Positions 56,961 to 64,000 of a stretch of DNA of 64,000 bases are shown piece after piece (positions within the stretch are counted from its first letter, which is position 1; the number at the start of each line of letters is the position of its first letter). This DNA comes from Rhizobium grahamii (GTDB lineage: Bacteria; Pseudomonadota; Alphaproteobacteria; Rhizobiales; Rhizobiaceae). Both the position numbers and the translations under genes were made by a program. Under the pieces are notes generated by a model that searched no databases, was not told where the DNA came from, and saw nothing but the letters and a program-made list of their open reading frames with translations. Location: NCBI RefSeq assembly GCF_009498215.1, contig NZ_CP043498.1, positions 248,001 to 312,000 of the forward strand, written 5' to 3'.

Positions 56961-58778
56961 ATGAAGAAGCTTAAGATTGCCCATCAACTGTTCGCCCTCG
57001 TGGGCGTTCTCATGGCGGCCTTCGCCATTGCCACCTATTTCCAGATCAAAACGACATCGCAGGCGATCTACGACGATCGCTTCGATCTCCTGCGCACCCA
57101 GGTCGAGTCCGGCATTTCGGTTCTCGATGCCTATTATCAGCGCGAAAAGTCCGGCGAGATGACGCATGAGGCCGCGCAGGCCGAAGCGTTCAAGATTCTC
57201 TCGAAGGTCAAGTTCGAGCCGGCCGGCTACCTCTTCGGCTACGACTATGGCGTCGTCCAGCGCTTCCATCCGAGCCCGGTCAATATCGGCAAGGACATGA
57301 GCGCCCAGGTTGACCAGAACGGCACCTATTTCAGCAAGGACATGGTGGCCAAGGGCAGGGCCGGCGGCGGCCGCACCATCTACTACTGGAGCAAGCCCGG
57401 CCAGCCCGCCGACGCGCTGTTCGAGAAGGGGTCCTACTCCCAGGCATTCGAGCCATGGCAGTTGGTCGTCTCCAGCGGCGTCTATCTCGACGACCTCAAG
57501 GCGCAGATCAACGCTGCGATCTGGAAGGCTCTCATTGCCTGTGCCGTCATCGCCGTTGCCGGCGTCGGCGCCGCCTTCTATTTCATCCGCGGCATCTCCA
57601 AGCCCCTGCAGGACGTCCACCAGGCTCTCGAAGCCGTGGCCGACGAAAACGTCACGCTCGTCATTCCGCATGCCGACATGAAAAACGAAGTCGGCATGAT
57701 GGCCAAGGCAACGCAGTCCTTGCAGCAGAAGGTTAAGGAACGCCACGCCATGTCCGAGCGCGAGGCTGCCCAGCAGATGGCCCTCGACGGCGAACGCGAA
57801 AACAGCCAGCGGCTGCAGCGCGATGAAGCCACCGCCCAGACCCACGTCGTCTCGACCATCGGCCATGCGCTGGAGCAGATCGCACGTGGCGACCTGACTG
57901 TTCGCTGTGCCGATCTCGGCCAGAAATACGCAGCGCTCCGCGACAACTTCAACGATGCCCTGTCGCACCTCGAAGCCGCGATGTCGAAGGTCAGCGCCAA
58001 GGGTGGCGATATCGCTGTCAGCAAGGAAGAGATCCGTCGCGCCTCCAACGATCTGTCGCAGCGCACCGAGCGTCAGGCCGCGAGCCTGGAAGAAACCTCG
58101 GCGGCTCTCGACGAACTGACCGTTGCCGTCCGCCAGACCGCCGAAGGTGCCCATGAAGCCAGCAAGCGCGTCGAAGCCGTCAGCGGCGAGGCAAGCCGCA
58201 GCGATGCGGTCGTCTCCGAAGCGATCGAGGCGATGAGCGGCATCGAGAAGTCGTCCTCCGAGATTGGCAAGATCATCGGCGTCATCGACGACATCGCCTT
58301 CCAGACCAACCTGCTGGCGCTGAACGCCGGCGTCGAAGCTGCGCGTGCAGGCGAATCCGGCAAGGGCTTCGCGGTCGTTGCACAGGAAGTCCGCGAGCTC
58401 GCTCAGCGCTCGGCTGCAGCCGCCAAGGAGATCAAGGATCAGATTGCCCGCTCGTCCGGTCAGGTCGATCAGGGTGTCCGTCTGGTCGGCGAAGCCGGCG
58501 AGGCGCTGAAGCGCATCTCGGATCAGATCAAGGCGGCCAACGAAATCGTTGCCAAGATCGCCCACAGCGCCTCCGAGCAGGACACGACGCTGCGATCGAT
58601 CTCGTCCTCGATGAACCAGCTTGATGCTGCCACCCAGCAGAACGCTGCCATGGCGGAAGAAACCACTGCGTCGGCCGAGTCGCTCGCCAGCGATACCGAC
58701 GAACTCCTCAACCTCATCCGCGGCTTCCGCGTCGGCGGTGGGCAGGAGTATGGCGCGCAGGTCCGTCGCGCCGCCTGA
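56961..58778 (+). CDS. Methyl-accepting chemotaxis protein with single-Cache sensor
   Basis: A membrane chemoreceptor of 605 residues. Helix 1 (about 9-30), a periplasmic sCache_2-type domain (about 35-185: [18 protein letters not shown], and [17 protein letters not shown]), helix 2 (about 190-212), a HAMP domain and a long signalling coiled coil. The CheA/CheW contact tip is [23 protein letters not shown], with Gly where NAAVEAARAG is usual. No C-terminal NWETF-type CheR tether. Ligands of such sCache domains are often small organic acids; the ligand here is unknown. Lone gene ended by a terminator. Confidence 0.93.
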   Translation: MKKLKIAHQLFALVGVLMAAFAIATYFQIKTTSQAIYDDRFDLLRTQVESGISVLDAYYQREKSGEMTHEAAQAEAFKILSKVKFEPAGYLFGYDYGVVQRFHPSPVNIGKDMSAQVDQNGTYFSKDMVAKGRAGGGRTIYYWSKPGQPADALFEKGSYSQAFEPWQLVVSSGVYLDDLKAQINAAIWKALIACAVIAVAGVGAAFYFIRGISKPLQDVHQALEAVADENVTLVIPHADMKNEVGMMAKATQSLQQKVKERHAMSEREAAQQMALDGERENSQRLQRDEATAQTHVVSTIGHALEQIARGDLTVRCADLGQKYAALRDNFNDALSHLEAAMSKVSAKGGDIAVSKEEIRRASNDLSQRTERQAASLEETSAALDELTVAVRQTAEGAHEASKRVEAVSGEASRSDAVVSEAIEAMSGIEKSSSEIGKIIGVIDDIAFQTNLLALNAGVEAARAGESGKGFAVVAQEVRELAQRSAAAAKEIKDQIARSSGQVDQGVRLVGEAGEALKRISDQIKAANEIVAKIAHSASEQDTTLRSISSSMNQLDAATQQNAAMAEETTASAESLASDTDELLNLIRGFRVGGGQEYGAQVRRAA

Positions 58779-58796
58779 GGTCAGGGACCGAATATG

Positions 58797-58830
58797 AAAA
58801 CGGCCGCCGGAGCGATCCGGCGGCCGTTTT
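58797..58830. terminator. Strong bidirectional terminator
   Basis: AAAACGGCCGCCGG, loop AGCGAT, CCGGCGGCCGTTTT: a 14-bp stem with A-run and T-run, between the convergent chemoreceptor and DUF523 genes. Confidence 0.93.
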
Positions 58831-58854
58831 GCGTTGAAAGGGTCTGTCGGTTGC

Positions 58855-59361
58855 TCAGCAGGCCGTGTCTGCCTCGTCGGCCGCAAGCCGGGCAACCAGC
58901 ATTTCCACATTGCGATCCGAATAGACGGCAATGCCGGCCTGCTTGAGAAGCGCTGCCGTCACGCCATTGCCTGCGAGCTTCTGCCCCGAGAACGTGCCGT
59001 CATTGACAAAGCCCGAGCCGCAGGAGGGGCTGCCGTCGATGAGGAGTGCGTAGCGGCAGCCGGTTTCGCTGGCGAGCGTCAAGGCGTTCCTGGCTGCCTG
59101 CATAAACTCGTCCGTTACGTCGCCGCCGGTGATTTCAACGACGCGGGCCGTGCCTCCAAGCACATCCTCGCCATCAGCCCCGCCTTCGATCTCGGCGGGC
59201 GGCCGCGGCACCGGCATTCCCGCAGACATCTCCGGGCAGATCGTCACCAGACGCCCTTCCTTGATCCAGCGAGCAATCGCGGGATGGAGGAGGGGCTTTG
59301 CCTGCCCGTCATAGCGGACGGCATGGCCCATGAGGCAGGCGCTGACCAGAATCTTGTTCAT
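58855..59361 (-). CDS. DUF523 domain-containing protein
   Basis: 168 residues of the DUF523 family: ILVSACLMGHAVRYDGQAK, CPEMSAGMPVPRPP and the Cys-containing LIDGSPSCGSGF, the three conserved blocks. The Cys residues may bind a metal or a cluster. Function is unknown. Start ATG 59361; the longer frame upstream is unlikely. Divergent from the YqaA-like gene by 96 bases. Confidence 0.9.
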   Translation of the reverse strand: MNKILVSACLMGHAVRYDGQAKPLLHPAIARWIKEGRLVTICPEMSAGMPVPRPPAEIEGGADGEDVLGGTARVVEITGGDVTDEFMQAARNALTLASETGCRYALLIDGSPSCGSGFVNDGTFSGQKLAGNGVTAALLKQAGIAVYSDRNVEMLVARLAADEADTAC

Positions 59362-59457
59362 GGCTTTGGCATAGCCCCAGGGACGTGATAGTTCCAGTCC
59401 GCATTGGGATGTGTTGAAAGGTAGCAGGGTGCGGCAAAGCATGGGCATGGACAGGTC

Positions 59458-59898
59458 ATGACCGATCTTGCGGTCTATGGCGGCCTTTTCCTGGTGGCTT
59501 TTGTGGCAGCGACGATCTTTCCGATGCAGTCGGAAGCCGGCCTTGTCGCCCTCATCGTCACAGAACGATATCCCGTTCTCGCCCTGATCGCGGTTGCCAC
59601 AATGGGCAACGTCCTTGGCTCGACCGTCAATTGGCTGCTTGGTCTCGGCATTGAGCGATTTCGCCACAAGCGCTGGTTTCCCGTCAGCCAGCCGGCGCTC
59701 GACAAGGCGCAGGGCTGGTATCGCCGCTATGGAAAGTGGTCGCTGCTTCTGAGCTGGATGCCAATCATAGGCGATCCGATCACGATCGTCGCCGGCGTGC
59801 TGCGCGAGCCGTTTCCGATGTTCCTGCTGCTCGTGACCATCGCCAAGACGGTGCGCTACGGCGTGCTTGCCGCCGCAACGCTCGGCGTCATGAGCTGA
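59458..59898 (+). CDS. YqaA-family membrane protein (VTT/DedA-like)
   Basis: 146 residues with four membrane segments and the VTT-type re-entrant pattern: TIFPMQSEAGLVALIV, GNVLGSTVNWLLGLGIERF and SWMPIIGDPITIVAGVLR. Related to DedA proteins, which move or flip lipids; YqaA itself is uncharacterised. The stop lies 58 bases from the convergent glyS stop, with a hairpin between. Confidence 0.88.
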   Translation: MTDLAVYGGLFLVAFVAATIFPMQSEAGLVALIVTERYPVLALIAVATMGNVLGSTVNWLLGLGIERFRHKRWFPVSQPALDKAQGWYRRYGKWSLLLSWMPIIGDPITIVAGVLREPFPMFLLLVTIAKTVRYGVLAAATLGVMS

Positions 59899-59919
59899 GG
59901 AGCACTCGAAAGATCGTCT

Positions 59920-59949
59920 CGCCAGCGTCCGCGCGAGCGCACGCTGGCG
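59920..59949. terminator. Hairpin between convergent yqaA-like gene and glyS
   Basis: CGCCAGCGT (59920-59928), a 12-base loop, ACGCTGGCG (59941-59949): perfect 9-bp stem, no clear T-run. Likely transcript end for one or both genes. Confidence 0.6.
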
Positions 59950-59956
59950 TCGTTGA

Positions 59957-62134
59957 TCAGCCCGCGATCTTGGAGAAGTCGGCTACGGTGCCGGTTGCCT
60001 CGCGGATAAGCCGCAGCAGGGCCAGACGATTGGCGCGGATGGCCGCGTCTTCGTCGTTGACCAGCACGTCGGTGAAGAAACGGTCGACCGGCGCGCGCAG
60101 CTTCGAGAGCGCTTCCATGGCCGAGCGGAAGTCTTCCGTCCCGACGGCAGCGGAAGCCTCTGCCGAAGCCTTGGTGATGGCTGCGTAGAGTTCCTTTTCG
60201 GCGTCGAGCTTCAACAGCGCATCGGAAACGCCGTCGGCAACGACCGTGCCCTTTTTCTCTTCGGCGGCAAGCAGCTGTGTCGCACGCTTGGTGCCTGCCA
60301 GCAGGTTCTTGCCGTCTTCCGAGGTGATGAAGGCCGTCAGTGCCTCGACACGGCGGGCAACCATGCGCAGGTCGTCGGTCTCAGGTGTGAGCACGGCATC
60401 GATGAGATCGTGACGTGCGCCCTGATCGCGAAGGTAGACCTTCAGGCGGTCGTGGAAGAACGAGAGCAGATCGAGCTGTCGTGACATGTCGTCGGTCGCG
60501 ACCGTGCTGCCGGTGTCCATGTCGATGCGGGCCATATGGCTGACGATGCGCGGAAGCAGAGTTACGTGGACGCCGCGCTCGAGAATGATGCGGATGACGC
60601 CGAGTGCCGCGCGGCGCAGCGCAAACGGATCCTTCGAGCCAGTCGGCTTCTCGTCGACAGCCCAGAACCCGATCAGCGTGTCCAGCTTGTCGGCCAGCGC
60701 GACCGTGATCGCTATCTTGTCCTCGGGAACCCTGTCCGACGGTCCCTGCGGCTTGTAGTGCTCCTCGATGGCGGTCGAGACCACGTCCTCTTCGCCTTGC
60801 AGAATGGCGTATTTGCGCCCCATCACGCCCTGCAGTTCCGGAAACTCGCCGACTGCTTCCGTACGAAGGTCAGCCTTGGCAAGCACGACGGCGCGGTCGA
60901 CGAGCTTGTAATCGGCGCCGGCGGGGAAGGCGATTTTCGCAGCCATGGCGCGGATGCGCTCGACGCGTTCGCCCTGCGTGCCGAGCTTGGCATGGAACGT
61001 CACGTTCAGCGCATCGAGCTTCGCCATGCGCTGGTCGAGCGGCTTCTTCAGGTCGAGACTGAACTTGGCGGCAGAGCTTTCGAGCAGCTGCAGGTCCGGC
61101 AGGTTGCCCTGGTCGCGCTTCCAGAAATGCAGCGCGTCGGACAGGCGTGCGCGCACGACCTTGCCGTTGCCGTGAATGATTTCCTTGCCGCCGTCGCTCG
61201 CCTCGATGTTGGAAACGAGGATGAACCTGTTCGACAGCGTGTCGCCGCCAACAGGGCGCGTGACGAAGCATTTCTGGTTCGTCTTGATCGTCAGGCGGAT
61301 GATTTCAGCCGGAATCGAGAGGTAATCCTCCTCGAAGCTGCCCATCAGCACCTGCGGCCATTCGACAAGCCCGGAAACCTCTTCGAGCAGGCCCTCATCC
61401 TCAACCAGCTCCAGCCCGTTCGCAAACGCGACATCGCGGGCATCGTGCAGGATGATGTCCTTGCGGCGCTCGCCATCCAGGATGACCTTCGCCTTTTCGA
61501 GGTTCGCGACGTAATCGTCGAAGCGCTTGACGGTGATGGCACCCGGCGCATGGAAGCGATGGCCGTAGGTCACGTTGGAGGCAACGATGCCATCGATCGC
61601 AAAGGGGATGACGGCGGTTTCCTCATGCTCGGTTCCAAAGGTGCAGACGATCGACTGCAGCGGGCGAACCCAACGCAGCGAGCCCGGCTGTGCGGAGGCA
61701 GCACCCCAGCGCATCGGCTTCGGCCAGGGGAAATCGCGGATGATGCCGGGCATCACATCACTGATGATCTCTTCGGCGGCGCGGCCGGGCTTGGAGATGA
61801 TGGCGATGTAGAAATCACCCTTCTTCGGGTCGCTCTGGACCTGCGCCTCGGAAATGGAAGACAGGCCGGCACCGCGCAGGAAGCCTTCGATCGCCTTCTC
61901 GTTGGCGTCGGTGCGCGGGCCCTTCTTCTCTTCACGCACGTCGGCGGAGCGCGCCGTCAGGCCGCGGATGTCGAGCGTCAGCCGGCGCGGCGTCCAGTAT
62001 TCGCGCGCACCCTCGTATGAAAGTCCTGCCTCGACAAGCGCATCGGTCACGAGCTTCTTCAGGTCGCCGGCAGCCTTGCGCTGCAGGCGGGCCGGGATCT
62101 CTTCGGAGCGGAGTTCTAGGAGCAGATCTGGCAT
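59957..62134 (-). CDS. glyS: Glycyl-tRNA synthetase beta subunit
   Basis: The large subunit of the alpha2-beta2 glycyl-tRNA synthetase; it binds tRNA-Gly. 725 residues. N terminus [16 protein letters not shown] and conserved segments [13 protein letters not shown] ([14 protein letters not shown]) and [17 protein letters not shown]. The C-terminal HD/anticodon part follows. The start ATG at 62134 fits the family; the upstream open frame is not used. In the opposite orientation to glyQ, 11 kb away, so the two subunits are not in one operon here. Confidence 0.96.
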   Translation of the reverse strand: MPDLLLELRSEEIPARLQRKAAGDLKKLVTDALVEAGLSYEGAREYWTPRRLTLDIRGLTARSADVREEKKGPRTDANEKAIEGFLRGAGLSSISEAQVQSDPKKGDFYIAIISKPGRAAEEIISDVMPGIIRDFPWPKPMRWGAASAQPGSLRWVRPLQSIVCTFGTEHEETAVIPFAIDGIVASNVTYGHRFHAPGAITVKRFDDYVANLEKAKVILDGERRKDIILHDARDVAFANGLELVEDEGLLEEVSGLVEWPQVLMGSFEEDYLSIPAEIIRLTIKTNQKCFVTRPVGGDTLSNRFILVSNIEASDGGKEIIHGNGKVVRARLSDALHFWKRDQGNLPDLQLLESSAAKFSLDLKKPLDQRMAKLDALNVTFHAKLGTQGERVERIRAMAAKIAFPAGADYKLVDRAVVLAKADLRTEAVGEFPELQGVMGRKYAILQGEEDVVSTAIEEHYKPQGPSDRVPEDKIAITVALADKLDTLIGFWAVDEKPTGSKDPFALRRAALGVIRIILERGVHVTLLPRIVSHMARIDMDTGSTVATDDMSRQLDLLSFFHDRLKVYLRDQGARHDLIDAVLTPETDDLRMVARRVEALTAFITSEDGKNLLAGTKRATQLLAAEEKKGTVVADGVSDALLKLDAEKELYAAITKASAEASAAVGTEDFRSAMEALSKLRAPVDRFFTDVLVNDEDAAIRANRLALLRLIREATGTVADFSKIAG

Positions 62135-62497
62135 GTCACTTTCCTTGCCTTCCCGGGGAAGGCGCCACAAAGGCGGGGCTAAAAACGGTCGCCTCTGCTA
62201 GCAAAGAATGCCGCAGGTTTACAAGCTGCAAAAGCGGAGAAGGGGTGAGGTGAGGGAAATCGGAGGATTTGGCGTCTCGCTGATGCTTTGTGCCAGCCCC
62301 ACCACCCTTCACCTGTGAGGGGTGCGGAAGCATCAGAGGCTCATCGCGGGGTGAGCGACGAGCCCCTAGGCCCACACAGGAATAAGGGCCCTGAAGGAAG
62401 ACAATCCGCTAACAGCATCGATCAGCGCCCGAAATATCTGAGAATCTCCGCGCGGTTAACAATCGACCGTTAGGCCAGAGCAGGAGTTCGGCCCCAG
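62135..62497. other. Gap upstream of glyS with a palindromic segment
   Basis: 363 bases between the glyS start and the next gene's end. CTGATGCTT (62280-62288) pairs with AAGCATCAG (62328-62336), and an inner pair CCCTTCAC/GTGAGGG extends the fold. No gene is supported. The segment should include the glyS promoter and perhaps an old repeat. Confidence 0.5.
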
Positions 62498-62845
62498 TCA
62501 CCGATCTACAATGATGGAGGCGTGTCCAGCAGAGGGAGGATTTGTGTGAACGCGGCGGCCCCTCAGTGGTGTTATGCCTTGGATTGCATATCGATGCAGG
62601 CCCTTCACGTAAATCGAGTTCAGCGCTGCCAAGGGTTTACCGAAGTTTCGATGCAAAGCGCCAGCTAGGTGCGCAGGTTCACGAATGCCTTGGTGGAAGA
62701 GCCTGATTATCAACTTGCAGGCGACATTCAGTTCATCTGTCAGGCTCCCCGATATGTTGTCGCTGTAGCCGCAGCTAGCGAGCACCCCGTTAAGCATCTT
62801 CAGGTCTTTGGCGGAGAGATTGGTGGTGTCGATCGTGGAAGACAT
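62498..62845 (-). CDS. Hypothetical protein, 115 residues
   Basis: ATG 62845 is preceded by AAAGGAGG with five-base spacing, the best ribosome binding site in the window. The first 90 residues look like a compact helical protein: MSSTIDTTNLSAKDLKMLNG, then LTDELNVACKLIIRLFHQGI and LAGALHRNFGKPLAALN. The last 25 residues (PLRGRRVHTN onward) look random, so the end may be frameshifted or shorter. No family recognised. Codon use is less GC-rich than in the flanking genes, consistent with an accessory gene. Confidence 0.65.
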   Translation of the reverse strand: MSSTIDTTNLSAKDLKMLNGVLASCGYSDNISGSLTDELNVACKLIIRLFHQGIREPAHLAGALHRNFGKPLAALNSIYVKGLHRYAIQGITPLRGRRVHTNPPSAGHASIIVDR

Positions 62846-63009
62846 CTTGTCCTCCTTTCGGTCAGGGCGAAGCTAACAGCTTCAATCAGCAGCGCCCGTT
62901 CCATGGCTGCCGAGATGTCCAAGCTGCGCTTAATCATGGACGATAGCAAATGAATTCTCCGTGGCTAATTCACGTCGCTCGCAGCATCGTCCACCTCGCG
63001 AGCGTCATT

Positions 63010-63183
63010 TCATCCTTTCCAGCCACGCCTTCGGCAAAACTCCTCCGCTGCGTCGTACGCAGCAGATCTATCAATGAAACTCCCCAAGAAAGTGAGTTCC
63101 CCACGAAAGCTGACGATTACGCTCCGTGTCGAACTGTCGTAGAAAACAGTCATGTCAGGTTCATAAGGGATGGTTCTAGGCAT
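63010..63183 (-). CDS. Hypothetical protein, 57 residues
   Basis: ATG 63183 follows GGAGAGGCTC. The peptide MPRTIPYEPDMTVFYDSSTR, then SVIVSFRGELTFLGSFI, then AYDAAEEFCRRRGWKG looks like a small two- or three-strand protein with a C-terminal helix. The open frame extends to 63246 but the ribosome binding site supports the internal start. Same strand and style as the 115-residue gene next to it; no family recognised. Confidence 0.55.
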   Translation of the reverse strand: MPRTIPYEPDMTVFYDSSTRSVIVSFRGELTFLGSFIDRSAAYDAAEEFCRRRGWKG

Positions 63184-63462
63184 GAGCCTCTCCGCGCTTT
63201 CGCGAGAGCTCACGTATCTCCCAGCCGCCGAGATTTCGGCGATCATCAGAATATAGAGCGCGTCTTAGATAAGTCTCGCGCAGGGGGGAGGGATGGGCCT
63301 ACGCCAAAATATCCGCTTCAACGACAGGGCCTCAGCACAAACCGCGCCAACCAGCACCCCGGCCAAAATCCCCACCTTCCACAGCCCAAACCGATCTCAA
63401 GCATTGCCTTGCCGCTTTTCGTCGCTATGGTCCCGCAACTTTCGTGAAACGCAGGAACTCTC

Positions 63463-64000
63463 ATGGCCGCTGATATTCGTTCGCTCTCCGCAGTCATCTC
63501 TTCCGAAATCAACGCCCGGCCGGATCAGGCAAAGGCCGCGATCGAGTTGCTGGACGAGGGGGCAACCGTGCCCTTCATCGCACGCTACCGCAAGGAAGTG
63601 ACCGGCGGGCTGGATGATACGCAGCTGCGCAATCTGGCCGAGCGGCTGGTCTATCTGCGCGAACTGGAAGCGCGCCGCGACACGATCGTCGAGTCCATCA
63701 ACGGCCAGGGCAAGATGACCGACGAGCTGATGGCGAAGATCGCCAGGGCCGGGACCAAGGCCGAGCTCGAGGATCTCTATCTCCCCTACAAGCCGAAGCG
63801 CCGCACCCGCGCCGAAAGTGCCCGCGAACGCGGCCTCGGTCCGTTGGCGGAAGCGATCCTCGGCGACCGCTCGAAGGAGCCCGCAGTCCTTGCGGAAGGG
63901 TTCATCACAGCAGATGTGCCTGATGTGAAGACGGCGCTTGAAGGCGCGCGAGACATCGTCGCGGAAGGCATCTCGGAAAATGCCGATCTGCTCGGCAAGC
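63463..64000 (+). CDS. tex: Tex-family RNA-binding transcription accessory protein, 3' partial
   Basis: The reading frame opens at ATG 63463 (AGGAA upstream) and runs off the window end, giving 179 residues of the N terminus: IRSLSAVISSEINARPDQAK, then VPFIARYRKEVTGGLDD and LYLPYKPKRRTRAE. These match the Tex N-terminal helical part; full Tex has about 770 residues with a YqgF-like nuclease fold, HhH and S1 domains beyond the edge. Tex/Spt6-like proteins bind RNA and affect transcription and toxin gene expression in some pathogens. Confidence 0.95.
   Translation, partial: MAADIRSLSAVISSEINARPDQAKAAIELLDEGATVPFIARYRKEVTGGLDDTQLRNLAERLVYLRELEARRDTIVESINGQGKMTDELMAKIARAGTKAELEDLYLPYKPKRRTRAESARERGLGPLAEAILGDRSKEPAVLAEGFITADVPDVKTALEGARDIVAEGISENADLLGK

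Noticed and set aside
62950..63447. Plus-strand frame of 165 codons before tex
   Set aside because: Antisense to the 57-residue gene that has a good ribosome binding site; the product looks random.
63318..63512. Minus-strand frame overlapping the tex start
   Set aside because: Gly/Trp/Cys-rich product without start signal; overlaps the well-supported tex start.
1..64000. tRNA, rRNA, riboswitch, prophage or toxin-antitoxin loci
   Set aside because: Gaps were scanned by eye; no cloverleaf, known riboswitch core, integrase or transposase was found. A covariance-model search would be more sensitive.

Overview
This 64 kb window looks like core chromosome of a member of the Rhizobiaceae (Rhizobium/Ensifer/Agrobacterium group). 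The evidence is the GC-rich codon use, an F0 ATP synthase operon with a separate b' subunit, small proteins of DUF families common in this order (DUF2093, DUF4170, DUF2007), a nuclease-type MutL, short palindromic intergenic repeats, and dense, often overlapping genes. No tRNA, rRNA, CRISPR array, prophage, transposase or plasmid function was seen. The taxonomic call is inference from gene content; no marker comparison was run.

Layout. 1-3.6 kb: the end of ileS and a lipoprotein. 3.6-7.9 kb: a palindromic repeat, tadA, an RluB-type pseudouridine synthase with a long Arg/Gly/Asp repeat tail, rsmD and a patatin-like protein. 7.9-9.7 kb: a Kef-type antiporter. 9.8-15.6 kb: pmbA, a CysQ-like phosphatase, a DUF4170 protein, waaA, a HAD phosphatase and lpxK, which includes lipid A/Kdo synthesis. 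15.6-18 kb: a 273-bp element with 33-bp inverted ends, a DUF2093 protein and mutL. 18.2-21.4 kb: a PAS/receiver protein followed by a GGDEF-EAL protein. 21.4-26.4 kb: a PRC-barrel protein and a sugar-acid operon (SDR, dgoK, dgoA, SMP-30 lactonase) facing an IclR regulator. 26.6-33.6 kb: a LuxR-type regulator, mrp, corA, kup and a cell wall hydrolase. 33.8-36.6 kb: the F0 operon (atpI-B-E-F'-F). 36.7-44.9 kb: rnhB, a radical SAM protein, a GT2-like protein, moaB, ispE, a TPR protein, a polyprenyl diphosphate synthase, a DUF2007 protein and a methyltransferase. 44.9-52.8 kb: mntH, an S49 peptidase, glyQ, lemA, aroA and a DUF2207 protein. 52.8-62.1 kb: purD, a secreted HPE1-like protein, a winged-helix/TPR regulator, a chemoreceptor, a DUF523 protein, a YqaA-like protein and glyS. 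62.1-64 kb: two small unknown genes and the start of tex.

The most important technical point is that six conserved genes (rluB-like, SMP-30, mrp, rnhB, trmN6-like, and less certainly the patatin start) are or may be interrupted by single-base deletions. Five of these are clear, and four of the five fall in G or C runs. This pattern points to homopolymer undercalling rather than real gene decay. A literal translation of the window would break these genes.

No wholly new multi-gene system is evident. The observations most worth following are: the kinase-less PAS-PAS-REC protein beside a DGDEF-EAL protein; TAGAGC-ended palindromic elements that supply the stop codons of lpxK and rnhB; a class I-like EPSP synthase with Phe at the E. 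coli Pro101 position placed between lemA and its usual DUF2207 partner; a strong hairpin behind atpE; a LuxR protein lacking the signal-binding residues; and two small genes with good ribosome binding sites in the glyS-tex gap.
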